NCBI GenBank assembly: GCA_946807835.1
Contig: OX327699.1
Location: 17,658,014-17,722,013, forward strand
DNA: 64,000 nucleotides
Reading direction: 5' to 3'
Origin: Ailanthus altissimus
Lineage: Eukaryota > Streptophyta > Magnoliopsida > Sapindales > Simaroubaceae
Shown here in pieces: positions 1 to 10,974 of the stretch (positions are counted from its first letter, which is position 1; the number at the start of each line of letters is the position of its first letter). The position numbers were made by a program, and so were the translations under genes. Under the pieces are notes generated by a model. It did not search any database and had not been told where the DNA came from. It saw only the letters and a program-made list of their open reading frames with translations.

Positions 1-1489
1 TCAGAATAATCATATTACCAAACTATCTTACTCCAAAGGCAAAATTAATTAAAGAAGCCCGACAGTCTTGACTTTGTGCCAAAGAATGCAAAGATCAACA
101 TGTTATAGAATCAAACAATTTTTGTATCTGCATATATATAATTTTCAAGAAATCAAATAAAGATTTAATCCAAGCAAAAACAGATGTCCAATGGGTATTT
201 CACTTGTGCATGTTTAAACTCTCTCTCTATATATATATTAATGCAAGTGTGTTTAGTTGGCACTAGAAAGTTAGGGTTCGTACATCTTAATGGAGCAATC
301 TTTAGCTTGAATTGAGTTTCTTTTCAATTTTAGTACATAAATTAGGGTGCATTCCAAGCTAAATGCACTACTTTTTATTATTAGTACACAAAATTGCTTT
401 TCAGCTTGGTTAAGAGATTGTTTTGGTTTTGGTTTTGGTTTTGGTATTATCGAATCCGTTTGAAGTTAGAACTGAACATCATTTGTTGTCACACTGATGC
501 ATACAACTATTTATTTTATTAAATTTTATGCTGGCATGGCATTGGCAATGCACATAACCGAGTTAGAAATATGAAATACTACTCATTGAGTCTGAGTGAG
601 GAACTTTAGAATATTGACGTACGATATGGAATTTCCATAAATATACTACGGGTTGCTTAATGCACCACATATTCAAAGTACCCACCATCAAGAATTCAGA
701 TGGCCGAAACAACATCCCTTTTAAGTTCTTAACCTTCAAATATTGAGCTAAATGAAACTTTGCTCTCAACTTGCAAACTCAGGCTTATTGGGCTTGGCCC
801 ATTTTTAGCATTAGTCATTTACTTAGTGACGCCCCTCTATAAATCTTTTAAAACTTTTTGTACATTTTCAGCTTTATTCTATAATAATAGAGTTTGTTTT
901 AAGGAAGGCTACGTGATCATAAAGAATAAAGTCACGTTCATTGCGAGTTAAGAAGCAGAAAAGAAAAGAAAAGCTTTATTTTAACCAAGAGTCTGTGATT
1001 AATAGTTAGACCCCAGTTCATATGGTGTTTCAACAACAAAGAAAATTCTGTTCAAATACTTAATAAGTAATATGAAAATTGACAAAGACTGAGGGTTTTA
1101 GGAGAAATTGTTTTGATTAAGTGTGGCGTGTCTGAAAAAAATTATACAATAAATCTACAACTGGCAACAAAAAGAAAATATGTTTTGCTTACAAGTTACA
1201 AAGGAGGAAGCAAGATATTAAAGGACGTGTGGGTATAATGTGGAATCCTCAGCTTGACCAAAATCTTACACACAGTTCTGAAATCTCTGAAATATGTTCA
1301 AAGTCAGAAGTGCTTGCGGTTACTACTTGCTGCCTAAAATAAAGTTGTTCTCAATTAATTTAACTCGGTAACAATAAGAAACAAGTGAAAGAGTATGTAA
1401 AGGGAGTCGGGGTCATCTACTATATTTGTATTGAGAATATTAATTAAAAGTTATTGAGATATAATTTTAGGTTTAGGGGATGTAAGGAA
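1..1489. other. AT-rich intergenic stretch, no gene recognised
   Basis: I see no coding region with recognisable protein similarity or splice structure here. The short open frames are isolated and look like chance. The only local structure is a GGTTTT microsatellite at about 420-444 and short AT runs. It may be the distal flank of the copia fragment that follows. Confidence 0.5.
420..444. repeat. (TTTTGG)4 microsatellite
   Basis: Four uninterrupted copies of the hexamer TTTTGG are seen directly. Each G run is only two long, so a stable quadruplex is not expected. Confidence 0.85.
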
Positions 1490-2092
1490 GCGAAATAGAA
1501 GTAAAAAGGCATGGAAGAGTTGCTGCGCCACAACATGAAGCGCCAACCCTTGGGTAGTTGGTGCCGCGGTGCCCAAACTAGAAGAAGTGGTGTTGAAGCG
1601 TCAAAGAGTTTAGGCCGCGGCCCTATTGCGAGAAATACCTCTAAGTACGTCCTAAGTGAACTAGGACTCCATAATCTAATTTTTATTCGGTTTAAAATTT
1701 CTTTAGGTTGTTAAAAGGCTATATAAAGGCTCTCTATTAACTTGTAATAATATTTTAGTGATCACAATACAAACACAAGAGAAAAGACCATAGATTACAA
1801 GAGAGATTAATTGTGTGTTATTTGCAAGTGTAATTGAGAGAGTTCTTTGTAAACTTTGAGTTTTTTCTTATAAAATGCATACTTTGTGATTACCTTGTGA
1901 TTTATTAATAAAAGAAGTGAGTTTTTGATTCTCTGTGGACGTAAGCAAGTTGTCTAATCACATAAATCTTTGTGTGCTTTCTCTTACACTCATTTTCTAG
2001 TTTATTTCTTAATTGTTTGTTATTGCATTATTTGTTTAAGATTATTGCTTCCATTTTAACAAACTGGTATTAGAGTTTAGTTTTTAACAAAC

Positions 2093-2280
2093 ATGGTCAT
2101 ACATAAGTATGAGGTAGAAAAATTCAACGGAATAAATGACTTTAATTTGTGGAAGATTAAGGTGACAGTGTTACTGGTAAGCTAATGGTTAGGCTCGGCG
2201 CTAAAAAAAATTGCAACTCTATCTAGTAAAAAAGAGAGTATTATTGCATTCGTTTTAACAGTATTTATATAACTTATTGA
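2093..2280 (+). pseudogene. copia gag N-terminus, broken
   Basis: From the ATG at 2093 the frame reads MVIHKYEVEKFNGINDFNLW, which matches the conserved start of many plant copia Gag proteins (xFNGxNDFxLW). It meets a stop after about 30 codons, and the rest is degenerate. It sits directly downstream of the primer-binding site, as expected for gag. It is non-functional. Confidence 0.7.
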
Positions 2281-2394
2281 CTTACGAATCTAGTTACTCC
2301 TGAAATTCGGTCATAAATCTATCAATTCATTCTTCATTTTAATAATCAAATGAAATTTTTATTTGTGTTTATCATCCTTAAATACAATTGGGTA

Positions 2395-2480
2395 GATGCA
2401 TTTTAAGTGGGTTGTAGATTGTTAAAGTAAAATGCAAGATGCATTTTGAGTGGGTTGTAGATTGTTAAAGTAAAATATAA
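2395..2480. repeat. 43-bp tandem duplication
   Basis: Two adjacent 43-bp copies, 2395-2437 and 2438-2480, both start GATGCATTTT and run through GGGTTGTAGATTGTTAAAG. They differ at only a few bases. The duplication ends four bases before the LTR of the next element, so it may mark a repair junction between the two copia copies. Confidence 0.85.
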
Positions 2481-2484
2481 GTAC

Positions 2485-3188
2485 TGTTGAAGCGGAAGCA
2501 ATCAAACAAGTAAAATATCCATAAGTAATATTATGCATAAACAAGCAATTAAGAATTTATAGAGAGAAATGTAGAAGAAACAACACACATAATTTACGTG
2601 ATTCGGTAACTTGCTTACATTTACGACAGATTAAGATTACACTATCTTATTATTAAATCTCAATGCACTCATAAAGTATGCATTTTACAAGAAAGACTCA
2701 CTAAGAAAGAAAACATTCTCTCTTACAAACAAGGGTTTTCTCTTACTAAAAATCATAAAGAGATCACTAAACTCACAAAGATCATAAAAGGTTTGTGTTT
2801 AATCACTAAAATATTTTTACAAGCTAATAGAGAGCCTTTATATAGGTTTTAAGACGACTTAGATAAAACTTAAACGTGTGGAAGTCATTTTAGGGAGTCC
2901 TAAAGTAAGTGGAAGATAAAACTAATTTAGAAAATAGTTCCCCATGCTAGGTGCCGTGGTGCTGGAACATCTTGACTGGGCGCCACAACCCTGGGCACCT
3001 GGCGCCACGGCATTCAGGTTCTGTCTGGAGGGCCGCGGTGCCCACAACTTGGCCCTGCAGTGCTTATGCCTGGGCACCACTACTTGCTTTTTTGCCTCCT
3101 TTTATGTTTGTCTTTGATCCTCACGCACTCAATACACTTGGCTTGCTCTCCAAATCATATCCCGATGATTTTAATCAACTTTCTCACA
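2485..3188 (-). repeat. 3' LTR of copia element
   Basis: This is a 704-bp copy, paired with 8586-9217. It starts TGTTGAAGCGGAAGC on plus and ends at TTTCTCACA. A promoter-like TATATAGG block lies near 2840. A GC-rich island at about 2945-3075 holds repeated GGCGCC and CCGCGGTGCC words inside otherwise AT-rich sequence. Confidence 0.85.
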
Positions 3189-3239
3189 AATCTCTTCCTT
3201 GATTCAAAATCATTCACGAAAGTATCTCAATCTTTTTAT

Positions 3240-6200
3240 CTCAGCATCTTTGGTGACCCTCACAAAGTAATGACTCCGGTTAAGTCCTTACATAGGATTA
3301 ACTTAACCAAGGGCAGTAGCTTAGTCAACATATCAGCAGTATTTTTAGATGACCCTATCTTTGTTAGATTAACTTCACCACTTTGGACAATCTTTCGAAT
3401 GTAATGGAGCATCACATCAATGTGTTTAGACCTCTCTTGAAACACTTGATGCTTACTTAGGTGTATGGCACTCTAACTATCATAATACACACCGATTTTC
3501 ACATCTTTAGTAGCCATTACCTCCACGCATATGTCTTTCAATTACACGGTCTCCTTAATAACTTCCCCAACAGCTATGTACTTCGCCTTTATGGTAGATA
3601 ATACAATCACATGTTGTAGAGCTGATCTTTAACACACACTATACCCAAACACTATGAATACGTAACCCGTCAACGATCTTCTCTTGTCTAGATCATCTGC
3701 ATAATTTGAGTCTACGTATCCTCTTACTATTATATTGCTGTTCTAATCCCTTTTATATAGCAACTCGTGATTTGACATCTTTTTGAGATATTTCAAAATT
3801 TACTTCACTGCAAACGAGTAATCCTTATTCGAATTTGTCATGTATCTACTCACCATACTCACAGTTTGTGCTATGTTTAGTCTTGTGTAAACTATTGCAT
3901 ACATGATACTCCCCACAACATTTACATACGATGCTTTACTCATCTGCAATTTTTTTTCTTCGGATGTCGGTAACTGTACTACTGAAAATTTGAAATGCAT
4001 GGCCAAAAGAGTAGAGACAGCCTTTAAATTGGACATACCAAACTTTTTTAAAATCTTGAGTATATATCGCTGTTAAGATAAGAAGATAACATCTCTTCTT
4101 TCCTTCACAATATCCATACCTAATATCCTCTTCACTGCTCCCAAATCCTTCATCTTAAACTCGCAGATCAACTGCTTTTTGAGTTTCTATATCTCTTCCA
4201 TGTTCTTATATGCGATCAACATATCATCGATGTATAGAAGAAAATACATCATCCCACAATTTAAGTTCTTAAAGTACACACATCTGTCATATTTGCTCAT
4301 ACTAAAGTTACAAGCCATCATAAACTCATCAAATCTCTTATACCACTTTCTAGGTGATTGCTTTAACCCATATAATGACTTATTCAGCAAACAAGCATGA
4401 TCCTCTTTTTTGGACTCTATAAACCCTTGCGGCTTTGCCATGTAAATCGTTTCTTCCAGCTCTCTATGCAGAAAAGTTGTCTTTACATCCATTTTGCTCT
4501 ATATGTAAATCAAGGTTTGCACATATGGATAACAAAATCCTAATTGATGTGTGCTTGACGACTGAAAATAATATCTCATAAAAATCTACCCTTTCTCTCT
4601 GAGTAAAACCTTGTGCAATTAATACACCCATTTGCACTTTATACACCCTTTCTCCCTGGTATCTTTACTTTCACTTTATACACCCATTTGCACCCAACTA
4701 ATTTTTTTTTGAAGTCTCTCAATCAACTTTCAAGTATTATTCTTCCTAAGAGAATTAATCTCTTCTTCCATGGCCTGTTGCCACTCTTTCTTGTTTTCAC
4801 TCTTCATAGCTTCACTATATGTTTTAGGCTCATCAAATTTAAGAGTGTAAGCAGAATTAAAAGTATGAGCAACTAAGTCTTCTTATGCATACTTGATTGG
4901 TGGGTTAATCGTTCTCATTAGACTGTTTCTGGCTAACTGGTACTCTTCAAGTTCCATCTCGGGAGTCCTAGTCTTTTTTGGGTAGACTTGGAAAAACTTG
5001 CTAATGTTCTTGGTTCATTTTCAAGGATTTCATTGTTGAAGTGCTAATCTGGGGGCATATCAAATCTATTCTCAAGCTCTACTTCAACTTCTATTGACTC
5101 AAGTATTGAGCACGGGTTCTTCATTCTCATCTTCTTGAGAGGCTTTTAATATGGTCATTTCATCAAACGTCATGTCACGGCTTATAGTACTTCTTGGTGG
5201 TGTTAAATCTTTACACCATACCTTGTATCTTTTCACTCCTTCAAGATATCGTATGAATACCTGATGTCTAATTTTATAACCTAGCGCAAGTGCATGCTTT
5301 TTGTATCAAGTAATATAGGACTAAGTCCAGATTATCGATCCCACAGAGACTATTGTTTCTATTTTCTTTAATCGAATACTAAAATTACTCTACTTTACCT
5401 TTATCCAGACTAGCTTCAAAGATGGAGTTTAACTAATTAAAATATTGTAAATACTTAGAGATAGAATTCACTAAATTGATAAGTAATCTAGGGTATCGAC
5501 GCATCCCCTAGTGGTTCACTGAACCCTTTAACCCCTTAGTTATTTCCCTTTTTATTAATTGATTGGCTAGACACTGATTTCATCATAAGCTTCTGTCGAC
5601 AGTCGAATGATAATATCACACTCTAACAATTACCTATATGTTTATGGTAATCCGAATAAGATGCAACTCATTAAGATTAAATCTAATCAAACCATACATG
5701 CCGCCTAGGTATATGTCTATCCTAGATGGAACTCATAGATGTTACCCTATGATCATGTATCAATCTACCATAGGCTAAACACATGATTCCTTTCGTCAAA
5801 GTTATCATGGTTCCTAAATAATCAAAATAGTGATCAAGTATAATGAAAGCATTAAGCATAGATAGATTGAATCAATTAAGGGATAAAAGTTCATAACTAA
5901 GAGATTAAAAGAATCAATTACATACTAGGTTCAATAACATCTAACCCTAGATAAAAAGAAATTAGCTCATGTTCAAAACAAGATTATCAAAGTAAAAGTA
6001 TGAAAATATAATGAACGAAATCATCTCTTAAAAGTAAGGAATAAAACAAAACAAGTGATGCCCTGAGTTGTTCTTCTTCCTCTTATCTTGATTGCTCAAG
6101 AGTTGATTCCCTAATCTTCAATAACTTCACCTTGATCTCTTGGCTTGAATGTGTGTTTGCTGTTTGTGTTATTCTCCTTGCTAAGTCCCTCTATTTTTGC

Positions 6201-7450
6201 CTCAAAAGAGTATTTTTATTACTATGAGAAACCCTAGGCACGAGGAGCTTCCAATCCCCCTTCAATAAACGAGTTTAGAAGGGTATTTAAACATCCGCAT
6301 GGGCGCCGCGGTGCTGGGGGCTCAGCGCCGCAGCGCTGGGCACGCGTATAGGTCTGTCAAGATGTCGATGAGCACCGCGACACTCACACGCTGTTCTGGG
6401 CACTGCGGTGCCCAGCCCTGGGCGCCCAGCCACCACTTGCTGCTGCGCTACTTTCGTATGTTGAGCGTAACTTCTTCGTTTGATGTCCGATTTGCCTTAC
6501 GTTTATTCCTATGCATCACATTTTCCATCGTGCATCTATTCATGATTAGAAAATACAATTAAATAGTTAAATACTTATGATTTGGAGTAAAATACGAAAG
6601 TTAAGTACAAATCCTACTAGTACTTTTATGCCCCTATCAATACCCATTTGATAGCTTTAGGTTCTAATTTTTCCTTTTTAACATGAAAAAAGGCAGGACA
6701 ACAAAAAATTCTAAGGTGGTCATACTTAGAAGTGTTGCCTGACCATTTCTCTTCTGGCATTTTGAAGTCAATTGTTGAGAATGAACTTCTATTAATCTAA
6801 TAAGCTACAATTATTGCAACTTCTCCCCAAAATATCTTAGATATCTTTGTATTGGTAAGTATTTATCTACGCCATTTTGTTATGGTGTTGATCTCGTCGT
6901 TCTATGTCTTGTAATTCTATGCTTGGCACAAAATACATCAAACTTTCTATTGCAAAACTCGAGACCATTGTCAGTTCTTAGCTTCTTCACCCTTTTGCTA
7001 GTCTGATTCTCAACAAGAGCCTTTTAAGTCTTGAACGTATTAAACACTTGATCTTTGCTCTTTAAAATATAGACCTACAACTTTCTTGAATAGTCATCAA
7101 TTAAAATGAGAAAATGCCTAACATCACCACGAGTAGCTGTTTGAACTCGTCCCCAAAGGTCCGAGTGTATGTAGTCAATAGTGCCCTTAGTCTTGTGCTC
7201 ACCGGTACCAAACCTCACTCTATGTGCTTTCCCTAGCAAACAATGCTCACAAAACTCCAATGGCTGGAACTTATCATCAGCAAACGCCTTTTGACTAAAG
7301 AACTCATTCAGATTTTTTTTGCCTATGTGTGCTAATTTAACATGTTACAACTTAGTTTGCATATTCTTATCATCTATAGATAATAATGCATAATCACTTA
7401 TAACTTTACCCTTAAACACATAACACATTTGCGCTTCTCTCATCTCATTA
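3240..7450 (-). pseudogene. copia pol remnant (integrase, RT, RNase H)
   Basis: Reading on minus from right to left: GAG-pre-integrase and integrase start at about 7260-7075 (CEHCLLGKAHRVRF, then HSDLWG and LIDDYSRK). The RT block lies at 4492-4187 (MDVKTTFLHRELEETIYM, KSLYGLKQSPRKWYKRFD, and the catalytic YIDD near its end) and continues at 4036-3800 (VGSIMYAIVYTRLNIA). The RNase H tail lies at 3445-3260 (ERSKHIDV, NTADMLTK). These are standard copia signatures. Stops and frameshifts separate the blocks, and a foreign LTR at 5262-6639 splits the region after integrase. No functional polyprotein is possible. Confidence 0.85.
5262..6639. mobile_element. Solo-LTR-like insertion (1.38 kb) inside copia pol
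   Basis: The element runs from TGATGTCTAATTTTATAACC to GCCCCTATCA and is flanked by a perfect 5-bp duplication, ATACC at 5257-5261 and 6640-6644. Removing it and one ATACC rejoins the interrupted pol frame (KAIKWVF to IRYLEG on minus). TG..CA ends with 5-bp duplications are the hallmark of an LTR. No internal domain is present, so a solo LTR is the simplest reading. The CGCAAGTGCA motif near the start and the GATCGATCCCACAG-like block near 5330-5346 recur in the element at 47098-48401. A GC-rich island lies at about 6299-6440. Confidence 0.8.
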
Positions 7451-7742
7451 CCACTATGGAACCCTTCTATACTCTCAAAACCCCTCTGTCGATCCTGATG
7501 GAACACCCATTTTAGTCTGAAATCCTTAGTGAGATTAAGTTCCTCTTGAAGTCAGGAACATACCTAACTTCTGTCAACTCTCTCACTCGTCCATCATGTA
7601 GCCTAAATTTAATACTGTAAATATTCATCATCTGACAAGTAATGTCAATACCCATTAACACCTTATCACCGCTAATGGGTAAAAAATTTATAAATCAAGA
7701 CTTGTGCGGATACATGTGAAATGTACAACAAGAATTAAGAAC

Positions 7743-8560
7743 TCATTGTTCAGTATTCTTACCATCAGTAATGATTAGAGTCTCTGTGCTATCGTAGCCA
7801 TCATTATAGTTAAGCGCAACATCCATTTTCTTCTCCATATAGTCCTTTATGAAGTGTCTATCTTTCTTGCAGCAATAACACTTCCTAGGAGTCATGTACT
7901 TCAATCTTGAGCCATTTTTCATTCTATATCTATATAAGGGCTTTTCTCTTACAGATAGACTTTCTGCATTGCCCTCGATCTGTTTTCCTAATAACTTTGA
8001 GTTTAATGATAATTTTATATCGCTCATCATTAAATTCTTTACCGTAGAAAAATGTATCGACAAAACTCTCATAACTCTTGGAAAGTGAACTCAGTAGGAT
8101 AATTGCCCTATCTTCATCTTTTATTTTGATGTTGATGGACTAGAGATCAATAATGACCTTGTTGAAGGCATCTATATGATCTTTCATCGACGTCCCCTTT
8201 AACATGAACAACTGATACAACTTCTTCTTTATATGCAATCTATTAGCCAATGATTTCTGTATATAAAGGGAGTCAATCTTTTTTCAAATACCAATCGCCA
8301 TCGTCTCACCTACTACCTCCCTTAGTACTTCATCGTTCAATGAAAAAATGATTATACTGTGAGCTCTTTCTTGAATGTCCATTCTTTCTGCTTCAGCTTT
8401 TAATGACTCTGTTGTCTTCACTAGATGGAGCTGCAGTCTTCTCTAAAAATGAGCCTAACCATTGATTCAATAACAATGCCTTAACCTTCATATTTCACAG
8501 ATTAAAGTCATTCATCCCGTTAAATTTTTCTACCTCATACTTGGGTGTAACTATATCTAT
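7743..8560 (-). pseudogene. copia gag remnant
   Basis: The minus-strand frame between the integrase remnant and the 5' LTR contains a zinc-knuckle relic, CYCCKKDRHFIKDY, in which the last cysteine has become tyrosine. Upstream sequence resembles the UBN2-type Gag body. Stops and frameshifts are present. Position next to the primer-binding site supports gag. Confidence 0.7.
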
Positions 8561-8570
8561 TTAAAACCAA

Positions 8571-8583
8571 GCTCTGATACCAG
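8571..8583 (-). other. Primer-binding site (initiator tRNA-Met)
   Basis: The minus strand reads CTGGTATCAGAGC directly inside the 5' LTR boundary. TGGTATCAGAGC is the standard tRNA-iMet complement used by most plant LTR retrotransposons. Confidence 0.85.
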
Positions 8584-8585
8584 TT

Positions 8586-9217
8586 TATTGAAGCGAAAGC
8601 AATCAAACAAGCAAAATATCTCAAGTAATATTATGCAAAAACAAGCAATTAATAATCTAGAGAGAGAAAGGTAGAAGAAACAACACACAGAGTTTACGTG
8701 GTTCGATAACTTACCTACGTCTACGACAGATAATATCACACTTTTATTATTAAATCTCAAGGCACTTACAAAGTATGCCTTTTACAAGAAAAACTCATAA
8801 ATAAAACTCTTTCTCTTGTAAATAAGAGGTTTCTCTTACTAAAAATTACAAACAGATCACTAAGCTCACAAAGATCACAAAGGTTTGTGTTTAATCACTA
8901 AGATATGTTTACAAGCTAATAGAGAGCATTTATATAGGTTTTAAGATGACCTAGGTTAACCATAAACGTGTGAAAATTATTTTAGAGAATCTTGAAGTAA
9001 ATGAGAGACGAAATTAATTTGGAAAACACTTCCCCGGCGTCGCGGCTCCCCGTCCCTGACGCTGCAGCGCTGGGCATCTGGCACCGCGACATCCACACCT
9101 GGGCACCACCATTTATGTTTTCGCCTCCTTTCACATCCCTCTTCAATCCTCGTGCACCCAATGCACTTGACTTGCTCTCCAAATCATATCCCAATGATTT
9201 TAATCAACTTTCTCACA
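8586..9217 (-). repeat. 5' LTR of copia element
   Basis: This is a 632-bp copy of the LTR at 2485-3188. It keeps the same order of landmarks: AAGCRAAAGCAATCAAACAA, the TATATAGGTTTTAAG block, a GC island at about 9035-9110, and CTTGCTCTCCAAATCATATC near the end. Its terminal TG is mutated to TA. Confidence 0.85.
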
Positions 9218-9337
9218 AATATTATTATCAAATAATAAGTTTGTGGTATTTGCTATTTACACTTTACACTATCACTATGCCTAGGACATGTTTAAACAAA
9301 TAATATTTCGTTTCTATTTCCATGTATTGTATGGGGC

Positions 9338-10205
9338 ATTGTTAGAGAGCCAACTGAATTCGAATTTGAACAAAAGTAAAAAATAAGTTGACTACTTCTT
9401 GAAGATAGTGATTATACTTGGCCTTTTAAGATAATACTTCTTATCTTGTGAATTTTCAATATGAAAACTATAAGCAAATAAGGTAGTTAGATAAGTTACT
9501 CTCAATGTATAAATACTCAATTGTATCACTTGGTTTATCATCCAAAATCAAATTAAATACAAGTAGTTATTATGTCAAAACTCAAATTCCTTATTGGTAT
9601 CAAAGTCAATGGCTATCTTTAAAAGTGGTGTTATATTCAATGTTATAAACGCTACCCAAAACAACATATCATGTGTTGTTACATTATCTAACAACTTCAC
9701 AACACTAAAACTGGACAAACAAAATTATCTCATCTGGAAAGCACAAGTCCTCCCAACAATATGAGGACATGATCTTAAAGGCTTTATAAATGATCGAAAA
9801 AAGCATGACTTAGTTTTTATTTTAATAAACGAAGAAGACAACATTACCATAGAGACATATTTTGAATTTATAATAGGGTGAAGCATGATAAACTCCTACT
9901 TAGTTGGTTGCCTCCAACAATAACAGAAGGCAAGGCATTCTAGGTATATTTATTAACTGCACCACATTTCATAAATTATGGACAATCATAAAAAATCTGT
10001 TCTCTTCTTAATCAAAGGTAAGAGTTTTACAACTCAGAATGTAATTACAAATTATTACAAAATGAGGCATGTCAATAAGTGATTATTTTGATAAAATGAG
10101 AACAATTGTAGTAATGCAATCAAAGATGTGATTTTGTGAAAGGCTCAACAAAAGATTTGACATTGAGGAGGAATTGCTTATTTGAGAATTGAAAAAAGTA
10201 GAGTC
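9338..10205 (+). mobile_element. Second copia fragment: LTR, primer site and broken gag
   Basis: A candidate LTR begins TGTTAGAGAGCC at 9338 and runs to just before TTGGTATCAAAG (about 9594-9605), a primer-binding site. A gag frame starts at 9609. It reads FTTLKLDKQNYLIWKAQVLP and stops at an in-frame TGA, while later pieces (ISDYFDKMR) still resemble UBN2 Gag. The right LTR boundary and the 3' half of the element are missing. This family differs from the copia at 2485. Confidence 0.7.
9609..10205 (+). pseudogene. copia gag (UBN2 type), broken
   Basis: The frame opens at the ATG after the primer-binding site and shows the LxxxNYxxWKAQVLPxI signature of plant copia Gag. A stop follows after about 50 codons. 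Remnants continue in several frames to about 10200. It is non-functional. Confidence 0.7.
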
Positions 10206-10974
10206 ATGGTTGCTCGAGATTTTTATATGTTTCTCATTTTTATTTATTTTGAATAATTTGTTAACAGTTTATGGTGAACGAAATCGAAAGACATTTATTC
10301 TTAATTTAGCTTAAATTCAAATCTATTCTTAACAGAACAGAAGAAAATTTTGAGTGAAAATTTGTTTGGCTAGATTAATTGTTTTTTAGTTTAGTTTTTT
10401 TTAAACGAGATTTGCTATTTATTTTCATTTAATTAATAAAAGAAAAGAATAAAAAAGATCAAATAAAATTTAGAATCTCTGCCCATCTCATTATATTATC
10501 GGGCTTTCTAGTGTTTGAGAAATGGGCTTATATAGTTGCCGGGTGACCCATTTACTTGTCCTTTCTAAATTTCCCAAATCCAATTTGAAAAGGCAAAGGA
10601 AAAGAGAAAAATAAATAATAAATAAATGTTTTTAAAAAATCAAAATCAGAGTATTAGGTCATGTCAGTATAAAAGCCACACCCACTGAAGGTAAAAGCTC
10701 TTACTTTTGCTTTCCAAATGCACTACAATAACTCCGTTTCTCATTCGTGATCATTCTTATTTGTCTCCAATTATCTTTCTTTTTTCTTGATATGTTTGTT
10801 GTTTATGTTCCCATTTTATAAATAGTTTTTAATTTGTATTGGAGTCTCCAGATTCTAGCAGTTACCAGTTAGCGAAGGATATCTGATACCTGGGTTCCAT
10901 AGAAAAATTCTCTACTCACCCGCTGGTGAGCCAACGCAGCCACTGTCGAAGGCGCAGAAAAAGATCACATCGTC
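10206..10974 (+). promoter_or_regulatory. TAF4b upstream region with candidate TATA box
   Basis: This is the only sequence between the copia relic and the TAF4b start codon. A TATAAAA at 10669-10675 lies about 300 bp upstream of the ATG and is a plausible core promoter element. The AT-rich and pyrimidine-rich stretch after it would be 5' untranslated region, possibly with an intron. The transcription start cannot be fixed from sequence alone. A copia relic ends about 460 bp upstream of the TATA candidate. Confidence 0.4.

Larger units (their letters stand above)
1490..2484 (+). mobile_element. Ty1/copia fragment: partial LTR, primer site and start of gag
   Basis: The stretch to about 2061 resembles the reverse complement of the LTRs at 2485-3188 and 8586-9217. 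It shares the TATATAAAGGCTCTCTATTA promoter-like block at about 1722 and a GC-rich island at about 1530-1625. It ends in TTTTAACA, followed by AACTGGTATTAGAG, a decayed initiator tRNA-Met primer-binding site (about 2062-2076). A gag start follows at 2093. Everything downstream of about 2280 is lost. The left LTR boundary is uncertain. The fragment lies in the opposite orientation to the copia element that begins at 2485. Confidence 0.7.
2485..9217 (-). mobile_element. Decayed full-structure Ty1/copia retrotransposon with a nested solo LTR
   Basis: Two related direct repeats flank broken gag and pol remnants read on the minus strand. The LTRs are 2485-3188 (3' LTR) and 8586-9217 (5' LTR). In element orientation each starts TGTGAGAAAG and ends CTTCAAYA. 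The primer site CTGGTATCAGAGC (8571-8583) abuts the 5' LTR. A purine-rich tract (AAGGAAGAGA, minus strand, about 3190-3203) abuts the 3' LTR. Gene order (gag, integrase, RT, RNase H) is the copia order. The LTRs are visibly diverged from each other, frames are broken throughout, and I see no matching 5-bp target duplication (agtac against aatat). It is old and inactive. A 1.38 kb LTR-like element is inserted in pol at 5262. Confidence 0.88.
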
